Assembly (NCBI GenBank): GCA_021464245.1
Contig: JADCRB010000098.1
Coordinates: 1,860,001 to 1,924,000, forward strand
Length of the DNA stretch: 64,000 bases
Reading direction: 5' to 3'
Source of the DNA: Carallia brachiata
Lineage: Eukaryota; Streptophyta; Magnoliopsida; Malpighiales; Rhizophoraceae
The first letter of the stretch is position 1; each line of letters opens with the position of its first letter. The position numbers were made by a program, and so were the translations under genes. Below are positions 37,802-49,000 of this stretch, piece by piece. Under the pieces are notes generated by a model, which was not told the origin of the DNA, ran no database searches, and worked only from the letters and a program-made list of their open reading frames with translations.

Positions 37802-40800
37802 TCTACGTTGCAGCACTATTACAAGGTTCTTCTTAAATGATTATCGTTTCTCATACTATGACTGTTCATATCTGTTTCGAGTTCTGTAAAATTAAAATCT
37901 TCTGAAGAATGTGAATTATTGTTGTTAATTATATTAAGTTGTGAATTTCAAAAGGGTGCGTGGGAATTTCTTTGTTCACCTGTCGAAGTGTAAATGTTAG
38001 ATTTGAAAGCCTATTGTAGTAATTGTACTTTCACTTTCTGTTAATAAGAAGCAAAATGAACCTGTTGTTGTGATTGCTCTTGATGAGTAGATTTCTACAC
38101 ATATACATTGATCAGATAGCAAGAAGCAAGCATGGTTCATTCATTTGACGAGTGTCAACTATCGTGTTGCTATGCTTCTCCAATTTCTATTTCTTAATTT
38201 GTTTGCTTCTGCCTGTTGGGCTGTTGCATGCATGACTACTTGAAGCTGCAAGGTGTTCATGAGCATGAGCTTGCACCCAACTAAAAATAGCTTTCAAGAC
38301 GATGGCCGTCGGCCTGTAAATGTGTTATCTGGTGTTGAGAGAAAGACTTTCTCCAACATTTTGCTGCTAACTTCGAACGACGTACTTTGGCAGTCTATTA
38401 CATCGCTGCTAACATTTGTGATCCCCAAGTTGTTTCATTTGCACTACCTTGAAAAGACAGAAGTTGAAAAAAGAAAAAAAAAAAAAGACTACAAACTACA
38501 GATAGACGCGTAAGGAAGAGATGCAGAAGGAATCTACACTATTTAAAAATATTTAATAATTTTTTAAAATTTTATATATCTTTTATAATTTAATGGTCTA
38601 CCACGTGTTTATTGTATAATCCAATAATTTACAATATGTTTTCTTATGTGTTGCCATAAAATTTGTTTAAAAACTAAAAATCCAAACAATATGGCATGCT
38701 GGTAGATGAATCATTTATGAAATATTGTCTGTTTGCAAAGAGCAAAGTTACTAAGAGAGGGTTGTTAAAAAAAAAAAAATTGTCTAAGAGAGGAATGTTC
38801 AAAAAACAGTTACTTAGAGAGGACAACGGGAATCAATTTTCATCTTTAAATAGATAGTTGAGCATTGAATTATAGGCACTTTCAAGATCAGAGGACCACA
38901 TTTGGTGTTAAAGTTAGAAAAAAGAATATATATCATGGGTTGCAGCTCATACAAACATAATTGATTACAAGACGCTCGCCAGACTGGAGAATAGCTAAAC
39001 TCTATTTCTGTCCTTGGGATTTTTTTTTTTTTTTGGCGAGTGAGAGAAGGGATTCTATTATATTATGCTTGTAAATCCCCTAATGGGATGGTAGATCTAC
39101 CATATTTCATACTGATTTACTGAAATATCTAAGCAAATCTTGTAATCTTCCACAAAAACAGAACATTAAATATAGTAATCTACTATTGATACAGTGATTA
39201 TAGGCGAATCTTTTGATCAATGTCTTTTTTTAATTGAAAAATGGATAATAATGTCGGGAAAAATTGTGCAGAATATTGCTATCAATTAAGTCAAATTATT
39301 TACATTAAATTAATAAAAAAATAAATTTTAAATATCAAATAAGTATTATTTAATCGTTTAAAATTTAGTAAAATTTATATTTATTTAATCTTATTACTTA
39401 GTTGAAGAGAAACGTAAATTAATAATTTCTCTGATAAAAACGAGTTCGCTTACCACTTCAGCCGCAACTGCAGAAGTGGTGGCAGAAGTGGTTGTTGATC
39501 AATGTAAATTTAATGCACATAATTACACACAAATCAGGAATGCATTTCCAACTTGCAAAATTCCTACATCAGATCTGCGGTGACCTTCCCTTTTGTTTTG
39601 TCGTGGGAATGACAAGAAGCCTTGTATTAGGATTACAAATCCAACTGCTACGTAGCTCAAGAAAATTTATTAGATGTACGTAATCTTAAACTTTTGGATC
39701 TAATTAGTGAGAACAAAACATGTCCTCAAACAATAATTGTTAACATTAAAATATCATGGTAAATTAAAATTCAATTAACTGATTTTTCATCTGGCTGAAT
39801 ATTTTTCATTTGGTTGAACAATTAATTTATTAACATTTTTTTAGGTTAGTTTAGCTGACTAACAGAACAAAATTTCATAGAGACATTGGAAATTTAGATT
39901 CCATTCCTCTTAAAATTGGCACAGCACAACGGCCAGGTGTCCTATTCATTTTTTATAACTAATATCTCTTGGCTAGTCATTTTTGTTTTTGACCGAATCA
40001 TTATATTAGTAATCGACAAAAAATGTACATCACAACGCAAAGATGTCGAGAACACATCAACACAAAAACTTACATATTATTAGGTCAAAACGACTATTAT
40101 GCAAAACTTAAGACTACCTATTAAATTGTTACTAGACCTATTTAAATTCAAGTTGCTAACTAGATGTACTTCCACCGAAAAAAACTGCATTCCGCAACAC
40201 AGCTGCACCTCGGTAGACAAATCACAAAAATTACTTCGATACCACTGACAATGAATTCTGACACTGTCAAATAACAAACATAAAAACACAGGCAAATCAC
40301 CGAATCCAAAAGCAAAATCCAACAGATGCCTATTTTGACAGTTACAGTGGCGGTGATGGTGAGCGGTGACGATGCTCGCGGCAAGGTTGGCGGCGAGGGA
40401 AGAGATAAGGGCGGCGGTGGCATACGTTCCGAGAGAGGTAGCAACATTAAAGGTGGCTCCAGCGGCGCCTATTTGATCCGCAGCACTATGGGTTCTGACT
40501 ATCTCGCCGACAGCCGGAAAGGAGGCCTTGGCAGCGAAAATAGAGACGGAGAACATAGTACTGGCAATCGGTACAACGGCACTAACAACGGAGGTTGAGG
40601 TCAAGACGGTGGCACCGTCGCTAGAAAGTGCAAAAGTGGTTGTTGAACACCAAAGAATATAGATCTGGTGACCGGGAAGCCATGGATGGTGTTATTGTGA
40701 CCTGATCCAATCGAAAGCGAGACAAAAAGCCCTATAAATGGAGATATAGGGGGGGTCTGGTACGAGAGCAAAGAAGGAGAGAAGTGGAGGAAGAGATTAA

Positions 40801-40985
40801 AATTAGTGGAAGGAGAAAAGGACCAAAACTTGAGGCTTAGAAGGGACTCTGGCAGTTGGCCGGCAGAGGTTGTACTACCGCCAGCAAGCAAAAGGATGAG
40901 AGTTTTTAGAGAAGTGGAGAGTTTTTAGTGAGAAAACCTTTTATTTTTTTAGTGAGAGAAAATCGAAGAGTTCTTGCTTTGTTAG
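37802..40985. other. 3' flank of PRP and intergenic DNA
   Basis: The PRP 3' untranslated region probably ends near 38.05 kb. No further gene is supported. A GC-richer patch at 40330-40620 has open frames on both strands (Ala/Ser-rich on minus, Gly/Ser-rich on plus) that match nothing I know and lack convincing ATG starts. Confidence 0.4.
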
Positions 40986-41491
40986 CTATGAAGCACGGAT
41001 ACTCCAAAAAATAAAAGTACTGAGTGTCGGACACGCGGGACAGGCGGACACGCGGTGGACACGTATCCGACACGGCTAGAAGTGTCCGTCAAAAAATTTT
41101 TTTTTTTTTAAATTCGGACACGCGTGTCGGACACAGAAAGCACAAGTGTCCGACACGTCACGGACACGCCTGAATATTTTTATAATTAATTTTAATAAAT
41201 AAAAAAAAGAAAAAATTTTAAAAATTATAATTAATACTGTCAATTGTCCATAACTTTTAATATGCTTAAATTTTAACTTATTTTTAATTTTAACAGAAAA
41301 ATTAAATTAATTACAAAATTTAATATCTCTATTTTGGTATTTCACAGTAAAAGAATAAAGAATATTACGATATATTATTTGAATAAAAATTTTCTAAAAC
41401 TTATAATAATTATATAAATATATTTTTGGGTGAATAAAATGTATAAAATTGTTTAAAAATATATATATGATATACAAAAAAATTTATAAAT

Positions 41492-41522
<31 letters not shown>

Positions 41523-41628
41523 GCCGTGTCCAACCTGTGTCCGTGTCCTAATATTTTTAAGATTAGTGTGTCGCTGTATCCGTATCGTACCGTATCCATA
41601 TCGCCGTGTCCGTATCCGTACTTTATAG
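40986..41628 (-). mobile_element. non-autonomous element with GTGTCGGACACG motifs, copy 2
   Basis: Begins CTATGAAGCACGGATAC and ends GTATCCGTACTTTATAG (terminal inverted repeat). Same family as 16938-17538 but inverted: here the palindrome-rich GTGTCGGACACG block is at the left (41010-41170) and the (TA)n tract and CGTATCC repeats are at the right. Flanks TTTGTTAG (40978-40985) and TTTGTCAG (41629-41636) agree at 7 of 8 positions, a probable target duplication. Confidence 0.75.
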
Positions 41629-42357
41629 TTTGTCAGTTATCATTTTCTAAATGAGGCCAAAAAAAATCGAGCTATTGTGGCCCATGGTTGTTTAGCCTTG
41701 AATTTGTACGTGTCCAAACGGGAAGACATATATTGCTATCAAAATTTCTCAAGAATCGGGCAACTGCTCATCGGATAATGCGGCTATTAAAAGTTGATTG
41801 AAAATAAATAGAGTAATGAGGGTTCCAGACAAACCATGATGATTACTATTGTAATGAGGTCCACAAAATAATCAGTTGAATGTTCACTTGTTTCATGTGT
41901 TTAATCAAGCTTGGATGAAAAAAATATTCACATTTTTTTGGTCAAAAAAAAAAAGCTTGGGTCAAAAAATGTGTTTTATCAAGCATGTTGACTGTAAATT
42001 AATCTGTTCACAGAGTGGGTTTTCTTTACCAACAAAATGGTTTCTTTAGATGTCACAAAAAAAAGTTTTTTTTTTTGCACTAACAAAAAAGTTGCCCACT
42101 TAAACTATTTTCTATTTTTTTTTTTTGTCAAGAAAATAGGAGAGTAGAGGTGCACCCGCGCAAGCCCATTAGTTAAGGAATATTATCTCTCTACTAAAGG
42201 AATTTTTGAGTTGTCTGAATAGATACAATATAGCTCAAATTTTTTAAAGAAGAGAAATAAGGTTAACCCTACTGCGTACCCCTGAGCACTCAAACTCAAG
42301 ATCTCACAATTAATACATTCAACGTATTACCATTACACCACAACACGCAGTGATCTT

Positions 42358-42497
42358 GGACTGTTTTCAATGGTTGTAGAAATATTACACATATTTGGGT
42401 TTCCGCCGTTCTGTAGCCATAGTCTCGGCCCAATAGTTGTGCCCGTTTTCTAATAGTGATTTGGGTCATCTTAACTATGGTGTGATAATATTCAGGT
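42358..42497 (-). repeat. 140-bp direct repeat, copy 1
   Basis: Very similar to 42670-42809 and in the same orientation. On the minus strand both copies are open in the same frame and encode PEYYHTIVKMTQI-I-KRAQL followed by LGR-YGYR--ETQICVIFLQ. The source gene or element is not recognised. Confidence 0.75.
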
Positions 42498-42669
42498 GCA
42501 CAACACGCGGTGGTCTTCGGACTGTTTTTTTTTTTTTGGTCCAAGTGGAGGGCCGAAGCCTATTCTATAAACAACAACTCAAACAGCTAAACCTCTAGGC
42601 CATGAGACACCTAGACTATCTTGATGAGGCAGAGGTAGAGATCCTTCTGGAGTGCAAATAAGCATGTGC

Positions 42670-42809
42670 GGACTGTTTTTAATGGTTGTAGAAATATCAC
42701 ACATATTTGAGTTTCCACCATTCTATAGCCATAGGCTCGGCCCAATAGTTGTGCCCTCTTTTTAATAGCGATTTGGGTCATCTTAACTATGGTGTGATAA
42801 TATTCAGGT
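42670..42809 (-). repeat. 140-bp direct repeat, copy 2
   Basis: Second copy of 42358-42497, 312 bases downstream. Amino-acid differences between the copies are few and mostly conservative (T/A, R/K, A/V), with two larger ones (D/A, T/M). Confidence 0.75.
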
Positions 42810-43102
42810 CGGCTCAGCCAAGTAAAGGATTCAAGAGCTTGTTCTTGAATTGGAACAATTACGAAGAATGAGCACTCCAATTTGTTTGAATGACAAGAGG
42901 TAGTGTACATATTATTTATGGATAGGATTTTAATTTCTGCTCATGTTTCATCAATCCCTTCTTCATGTAGCTCAGATCACTCTTACCATAATTTTTTTAA
43001 AAAATTATAAAGTTAGTAGTTTGTCGATTGTCTAATGAATGCTAAAACACGGCTCCACAAATAAAAAAAAGCTCTGAAAACGACGACGTGTGTTGCTCTA
43101 TT

Positions 43103-44114
43103 TCATTTGTCACGTCAGTACCTGTCATTAATTCTTGTAGAAAAAGAAATGAGAATTTCTGTTCTTATTAATATTTTATTGGTTTGACATATAAATGCAT
43201 ATATATCTAAACGATAACGTTTAACCCAACGGCTTAAAATTTTAAAGAGCATCACTAGACGATCGTTTTCTAAGTAATTATTTTGTAATTGTCATTATTT
43301 ATCATAATCGATAAATTATATGATACAGTATAAAAATAAAAAGAAATTAGATGAAATATTAAATAAAATTATATAATATGTGTAATGAATTGCAAAAAAA
43401 ATTTTTTAATAACTTATTATACGCGTCATATAATTTTTTTTAACACATTATATAACTTTTTTCTAAATCTTTTTAACATATAATTTACTTGTTATGACGT
43501 ATAGTAACAATCACTTACAAAACGAAACAGCCAAAATTGTTTTTTCAAATTTTAAAATAGCAACGTCGCTAGAGAACCCAATAAATCTTCACCGTCCATT
43601 GAGCAACCCCTTCTGTAAATTCGCCCTTTCCCTTCTCTTTTTCTGCCTCTCAATTTTTTCTCAGAGCTGTAGGTGGTCGTTACGGAGTCTTTCAATATGC
43701 TTTCTTTTGCTAACATTAATTTATGTTCTCTTCCTTTCAGGTTTTCATTAGATGTTTCTTTCTTTCTTTCTCTTACCAATATAATATTTCTCTTCTCTTT
43801 CAAATTTTTCTTTCTATTAATTTCTCTGAAAGCTCATCAGTGCAATTGGCCTCGTGGAACGGAGAGAAGAACCTTTCAGACAAAATCGATAAGCCCCTTC
43901 TTTACTTTTCTTGTTTGATTTCTTTTAATAAATATTTATCTTTCTCTGTATTTGATCTGGTCTTTTGATCTTCTTGGTTTTTTTTGTACTTTCTTGTACA
44001 GTTTTCTCTCTTTCTTTCTTTTCTTTTCTTTTTTTTTTTTTTAACATTAATCCTCTTCTTGATTTCCCTTTGTCTCTTGTTTTCATATATATGATGTTAT
44101 GTTCACATCTCTCC
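43103..44114 (+). repeat. promoter-like tandem duplication, arm 1
   Basis: Shares with 45241-46030, in the same order: TTTGTCACGTCAGTAC; TTGTAGAAAAAGAAAT; AATATTTTATTGGTTT; TAACC-AACGGCT; TCGCTAG..AGA and CAA-AAATCTT-ACCGT; CTTCGTGGAA-GGAGAGA-like; TTCTTGTTTGATTTC; and CTCTTGTTTTC near the end. Arm 1 is longer because of the element at 43247-43547 and a CT-rich internal segment. The pattern (AT-rich promoter, GC-richer leader, CT-rich intron-like end) looks like a duplicated promoter with first non-coding exon. The downstream gene is unidentified. Confidence 0.7.
43247..43547. mobile_element. Mutator-like MITE inserted in duplication arm 1
   Basis: Arms CGTTTTCTAAGTAATTATT (left) and, inverted from the right, CGTTTTGTAAGTGATTGTT match. 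The element is flanked by the same AATTTTAAA at 43238-43246 and 43548-43556. Arm 2 of the duplication has the uninterrupted site (AAAGTTTTAAAATGC at about 45650), which supports a clean insertion with 9-bp duplication. Confidence 0.7.
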
Positions 44115-44177
44115 TTAATATATGTGTTCATATACGTTTATTTACAGGAAATATTTGGGGGCTCGTTAATTTATTTA

Positions 44178-45125
44178 GGTCCTATTTGAAAAAGTTGTCA
44201 ATTTTTTATTATTTTTATTATTATTATTATTATTATTTTTTATTATTTACTGAATTTTTATTTTTATTACTATTAATTTTTATTTTTTTATAAAAATAAA
44301 AAATAAATAGAGAAAGGATAATAAAAGAAATAGTAAAAAAAGAGTATAAATGAAAGAAAAAGGAGAGAGAAAGATAGTAGTGAGAGAATGGTAGAAAGAG
44401 AAAAGAGAAAGAGAGAGGGTATAAAAAGAATGAATAGAGAGAAAATTGTGAGAGAGATGGTAAAGAGAGAATGAGTAAAGAGATTGGTAGAGCGAAAAAA
44501 ATGAAAGAGAATGTGGGTAGAGAGAATGAGTAGAGAGAGAACAAAGAGAGAGAACAAAGAGAGAGAGGATAAAGAAAAAATGAGTAGAGAGAATGGTGAG
44601 CGAGAAAAATGAGAGATTGTGAATAGAGAGAGTATGGTAGAGAGAGAAAGACAGAGAAAGAGTAAAGAGAATGATTGAGGGAGAAAATGGAGAGAGAGAG
44701 AGAGTGGATAGAGAGAGAATAATAGAGAGAAAAAGGAGGGAGAGAAAAGGTAGAGAGAAAATAAGTAGAGAAAATAGTAGAGAGAAAAAAAGGAGAGAGA
44801 GAGAGGATAGAGAAACTAGTAGAGAAATAAAAATGAGGTGATGGAGAAAGAGAGAGAATAGAGAGAAAAAAATAGATGGATAGAGAGATATGATGAAAAT
44901 GGTGGATAGAGAGAAAAAAGGTTATTAGAGAAAGTATAGAAAAGAAAGCGAAAAACAAATTGAAAAAATATCTTTTATTATTTTCTTAATTTATTTTTTT
45001 CTTTGAAAAATATTTTCAACATTTTAACAAAAAAACAGAAAATAAAAACGATATCAAATATGTTTTCTGTTTATTTTATAAAAAATAAATGAAAAATAGA
45101 AAACAAAATTGTTATCAAATGGGCC
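44178..45125. mobile_element. inverted-repeat element carrying a long purine tract
   Basis: Starts GGTCCTATTTGAAAAAG and ends CTTATCAAAT-type inverted end (..GTTATCAAATGGGCC), flanked by TTA/TAA. The inner part 44310-44950 is almost only A and G. There is no transposase. Family is uncertain because the flanking triplets differ. Confidence 0.5.
44310..44950 (+). repeat. purine-only low-complexity tract (GAGAGA/GAAA), about 640 bp
   Basis: The plus strand consists of AGAGAG, GAGAAAA and TAGAGAGA phrases with few T or C. The minus strand reads as a long Ser/Phe/Leu frame, which is a composition artefact. The irregular units suggest expansion of an AG microsatellite. Confidence 0.8.
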
Positions 45126-45240
45126 TAAGTTGTGCTGATTTCTTGATTTTCTTAAATGAGCTTTTTTTTATTTTTTTTCGCTTTTTTTTGGGTCAATCAT
45201 CGCCCCCTGGAGCATATGGATTTACTATATACTTTTAATT

Positions 45241-46030
45241 TTATTTGTCACGTCAGTACTAGACTTATAGTATGTTTGGATTAATAGAAATTGGTGAGAA
45301 AGGAAATAAATAGAAAATAATATAATAATGATGATATTATGATTTATAGAAACTAGTGAGAAAAAAACAATTAGAAAGTTGTGAGAAAGAAAATGAATAA
45401 TAATTTGTGAGTGAAAAAATTAAAATTAATTATTTAAATTAATAAAAAAATAAATTAAAAAAATTATAAAAAAATAATATAATAATAGTGATATTTTTTA
45501 ACTTTTATTTTTTTTTATTCAAATTCTTTCGATCCAAAACACAACATTAATTGTTGTAGAAAAAGAAATAAAAACTTCAATTCTTTATAAATATTTTATT
45601 GGTTTTGACTTTTCAATGAAATACATCTAAACGGTTAACCTAACGGCTCCAAAGTTTTAAAATGCAAAGCCTCGCTAGGCTAGAGGACACAACAAATCTT
45701 AACCGTTTATCTACAACCCCTCCCTTCCTTTTTCAATTCTCAAAACCAAAAACGGCTTCACCGCCTCTGTGTAATTCAGCTTCGTGGAAAGGAGAGAGGA
45801 GCCTTCTGGAGAAATTGAGTAGCCGTTTCTTTATTTATTTCTTGTTTGATTTCATTTTCTTTCTTTTGATGTTAATCTGTTTCTTGATTTGACGTGGTCT
45901 GTTGATCTTCTTCTATATTTTAGTATTTTTCTCGTCTAATTCTCCTTTTCCATTAATCGTTTTCTGGATTTCCCCCCTTTTCTCTTGTTTTCGAATAATA
46001 TATTTGATATGATTTTATGTTCCTCTTTCT
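45241..46030 (+). repeat. promoter-like tandem duplication, arm 2
   Basis: Partner of 43103-44114. It contains the CACGTCAGTAC, AAACGGTTAACCTAACGGCT, CCGTTTATCTACAACCCCTC and GGAAAGGAGAGAGGAGCC blocks and ends in a CT-rich intron-like stretch. A MITE interrupts it at 45268-45546. The GC-richer DNA at 46170-46450 just downstream may be the next exon of whatever this promoter drives. Confidence 0.7.
45268..45546. mobile_element. Tourist-like MITE inserted in duplication arm 2
   Basis: Ends are TAGTATGTTTGGAT and, inverted, TGTTGTGTTTTGGAT. TTA directly flanks both sides (45265-45267, 45547-45549). Arm 1 has a single TTA at the same place (CCTGTCATTAATTCTTG), i.e. the empty site. A 3-bp TWA duplication is typical of PIF/Harbinger insertions. 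Confidence 0.72.
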
Positions 46031-49000
46031 TTCTTTTTTTCTTGGCCTGTACTGTATCTTGTTTGTTAATTTTTTATTTCCTCTTCATATTTATGTTCTT
46101 GAATCTTGATCTTCTGTTTCTCTACGTCTTCTTTATAACCTATATGTGTCTGTCTCTTTCATACCGATTTTAACAGATACGGCGTTGGGCCCGTTGGTTG
46201 CTTGCCTCGCCGGTCGCGTGACTTAAGAGTAGGCTTTGACTTGGGCTTGGGGTTGGGGTTACACCGTTGGGTTGTCATGTCTGTTCTGCTTTGCTTTAAT
46301 TGATCTGATTTGACAGAAAAACGACACCAAATTTTTGATGAAAATGAAATCGTTTGCAATTTTCCTAGTTGTGGCCTCGGATCAAGTATTAGCTCTCCGA
46401 TCGAAAAACGGAAACCCCAATCAGTCCTGCTCCACACAATTAGGCTTGTTCAATATGGAGAGCAATGACGAAGTCTTTGTTCTTGCTCTTGACCACACTA
46501 GATTTTATTGCTGCTGTTTTTTTTTTTTTTTTTCTTTATTAGAAAAAAAGTTAAAATAATTAGATTGCACCAAAGTTAATGAAACCGTTACCGATTGAAC
46601 TGTTTTATCTTGTCTGGAGGACTAGCTTTGGAGCTTCATTCTATTTAAACCTTATTATTATTATTATTTTTTCTGGTTTTGGGCATACAACCATGTGCAG
46701 ACCTTGACGGACATTGGAAGCTACCGAAATGGGAACTTTAAACCATGTTTCTGTTGGCTGATTTCGGGTTTATTCTTTTCCCCTTCTAATCATTGCAGTT
46801 TTTTGTTGTTAGACTTACTGTGAGTGGAGTATGGGTTTTTTTTTTTTTTTTTTTTTTTTTGTAACCTCTTGCTGCAACTGCCATTCTTTTTTTTTTTTTC
46901 TGGAGGGCTGCACCAAACCACGTTGACATAGCTCAGATGTAATAGTTAACTTTTTCTCACTCTTGGCAGTGCTCCATCTCAAGTCTCTGGTGTTGCTGCT
47001 ATGAAAGCTTACATATTTGAGATGGTTTAAAAGCTTGGAATGTTGATGCCGCCTAGGATGGTACAGTAAGGTAAATCTAGTGAATCAAAATTGAGCTTTC
47101 ATATTTGATTCTATAAGCGCATCTCTAATCCTCTATGGTAATGTGTAAGCATGCTCGTTTAGGATGTCTTTGAATTTAGATTATTGGACGTGGGTCTGTT
47201 GATTACTTACTGTAGACATTGATTGTGCCTCATGTCAGGTTGAATCTGTTTCTATTAACAGTACTATTGCTATGGTTGCTCTGCAGCTTACTTTGTTTCA
47301 TTTTCGGCTTTGTTTTCTTGTCAATTATACTGATCGTAAACTGAACAGATTGAGTTATTAGTTTTCTCTGCGTCCACATCTACCCAGCGCTTCTGATGGA
47401 TTATGAGACAGTGCAAGTTACATTGAAGAAACTTGTTTCAAATTTTTAGTCCTGGTTTCCTCTTTTTGTAATTGTTTTGTTTTGAGAGCTATGAAAAGTT
47501 TGGCTGCCATAACCTTTGTGGTTGACCTTGTTATTTGTTTCCATTCTTTGTCTTGCAGTGGTCACTCTCTTCTGTATGCATGTGGACTGCTATTTCCAAC
47601 TAATGTGGTTGTTAGTTTTTAATTGGTTTACTGTCTTCTGATTGTAGCATAACTTTGCGTGCTGTAGTGTATCATGGTTGCTGTCTACAAAACTTGCCAA
47701 AATGCTCTTAATAGACTCTGAACAGAATTACTGTGATTTTTCAGTAGATCAGGTGTTTGTCTTGTGACTACCTTATGTGTGGCTTCACAGTCTGTTCCCA
47801 GGGTGGCTGCCTACCATAGTTGAGCTTTTGATAATTACACGTCAGTGAAAGTGACAACTTCCCTTCTTTTCTTTTATTCTCATGTTTTTTAAGTTTCCAT
47901 GTTATTACGTACGTATAATTTTCTTTTTCACTTGTCATCTCTTCTATATTTTCTTTCTTATTTCAGTCCTTCTCCTAAAGATATATTATTGTCGGAGCTC
48001 TAGTCCTTTGGATGCAGCCATTGTTTTGGTATCCATATTTCTTGTCATTGCTGGATAAAGAATAGGATAAGACTCTTGAAACCTTGCATCAATGCAGTTA
48101 TCTCTGTCTTTAGGGTGCACTACATCTTTTAACAATCTATAGAACAAAAACATGAAACTAAGTGAACCTAAGCACCATACGACTTACATGGTTCCAAGAT
48201 GATTAAATTGCAGATACACGCAAGACAAGAATACAGTGGGCACATTGAGGAAGTATTTAGATAGATTAACAGTAGGAGTTAATCTCTGTGTGTGTGTGAT
48301 TTTGGGGGGAACTAATTTATATTAAAGTTTTTTTTAGTTTTCTTTGCTATTTGGTTTCTACCAGGCTTCATCTGTCTGATTGTGACGTAACTTCTATCTG
48401 CAATGTGATAGTCCCATGTTGTCATTATGAATTTTTCTGAAATGTCTCTGTGCTTTATTTGAAATGCATGCAGTATCTTGCGGTAATGGACTTCACCAAG
48501 CAACTGGTGGAGACAAGAGTGGAGAATGGTTTTGTTCTAGTTTTACTTGTTTTTTCTCTGCAGTATTCCTGGTCATTCACCTAGTACTGTAAGTACAAGC
48601 TGAAGCATCTTCGTTGGAAAGTAACACTGAAGGTAGTTCTTGTTCTTCTGTTAGCTACTTCAAGTTTACAAGTTGTTCCGTGGTATTTATCATTTATTTG
48701 AATTTTTTCATTATATTTGCTGATAAATGATGATTCATATTACACCATCTTGATCTGATTACATATTTCATATGTTGAATTCTAGCTGGTTTTGGCCAAG
48801 GTATCATAATAGCATGCCTCTTTTCTGATCCAGTTATTTGGAAAAACAAATCAAGATGGTGCTATTTCTTGGTAGGCAAAAGTTCTGTAATAATCAATAT
48901 TTAATGTTCTGTCAATTCTTCTAGGTTTTGGATGGAAGGAAAACATGTATTACATCACCCTCATTCTTAGTCTCCATAGGATGTAATCTGATTCACAAAT

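Noticed and set aside
40080..40604. 174-codon Ala/Ser-rich minus-strand frame
   Set aside because: No ATG at its start, no recognised family, and a competing Gly-rich frame on the other strand.
44233..44958. 241-codon minus-strand open frame
   Set aside because: Encoded by the purine tract; the product is nothing but Ser, Phe, Leu, Tyr and Ile in low-complexity order.
46335..46559. 74-codon frame starting MKMKSFAIFLVVASDQVLAL
   Set aside because: Looks like a signal peptide at first, but the remainder ends in a poly-Phe run from a T-homopolymer and matches nothing.
48713..48760. Possible C/D snoRNA (TGATGA followed by CTGA)
   Set aside because: Boxes are only about 24 bases apart and there is no terminal stem. 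A similar pair near 50715-50765 also lacks a stem.
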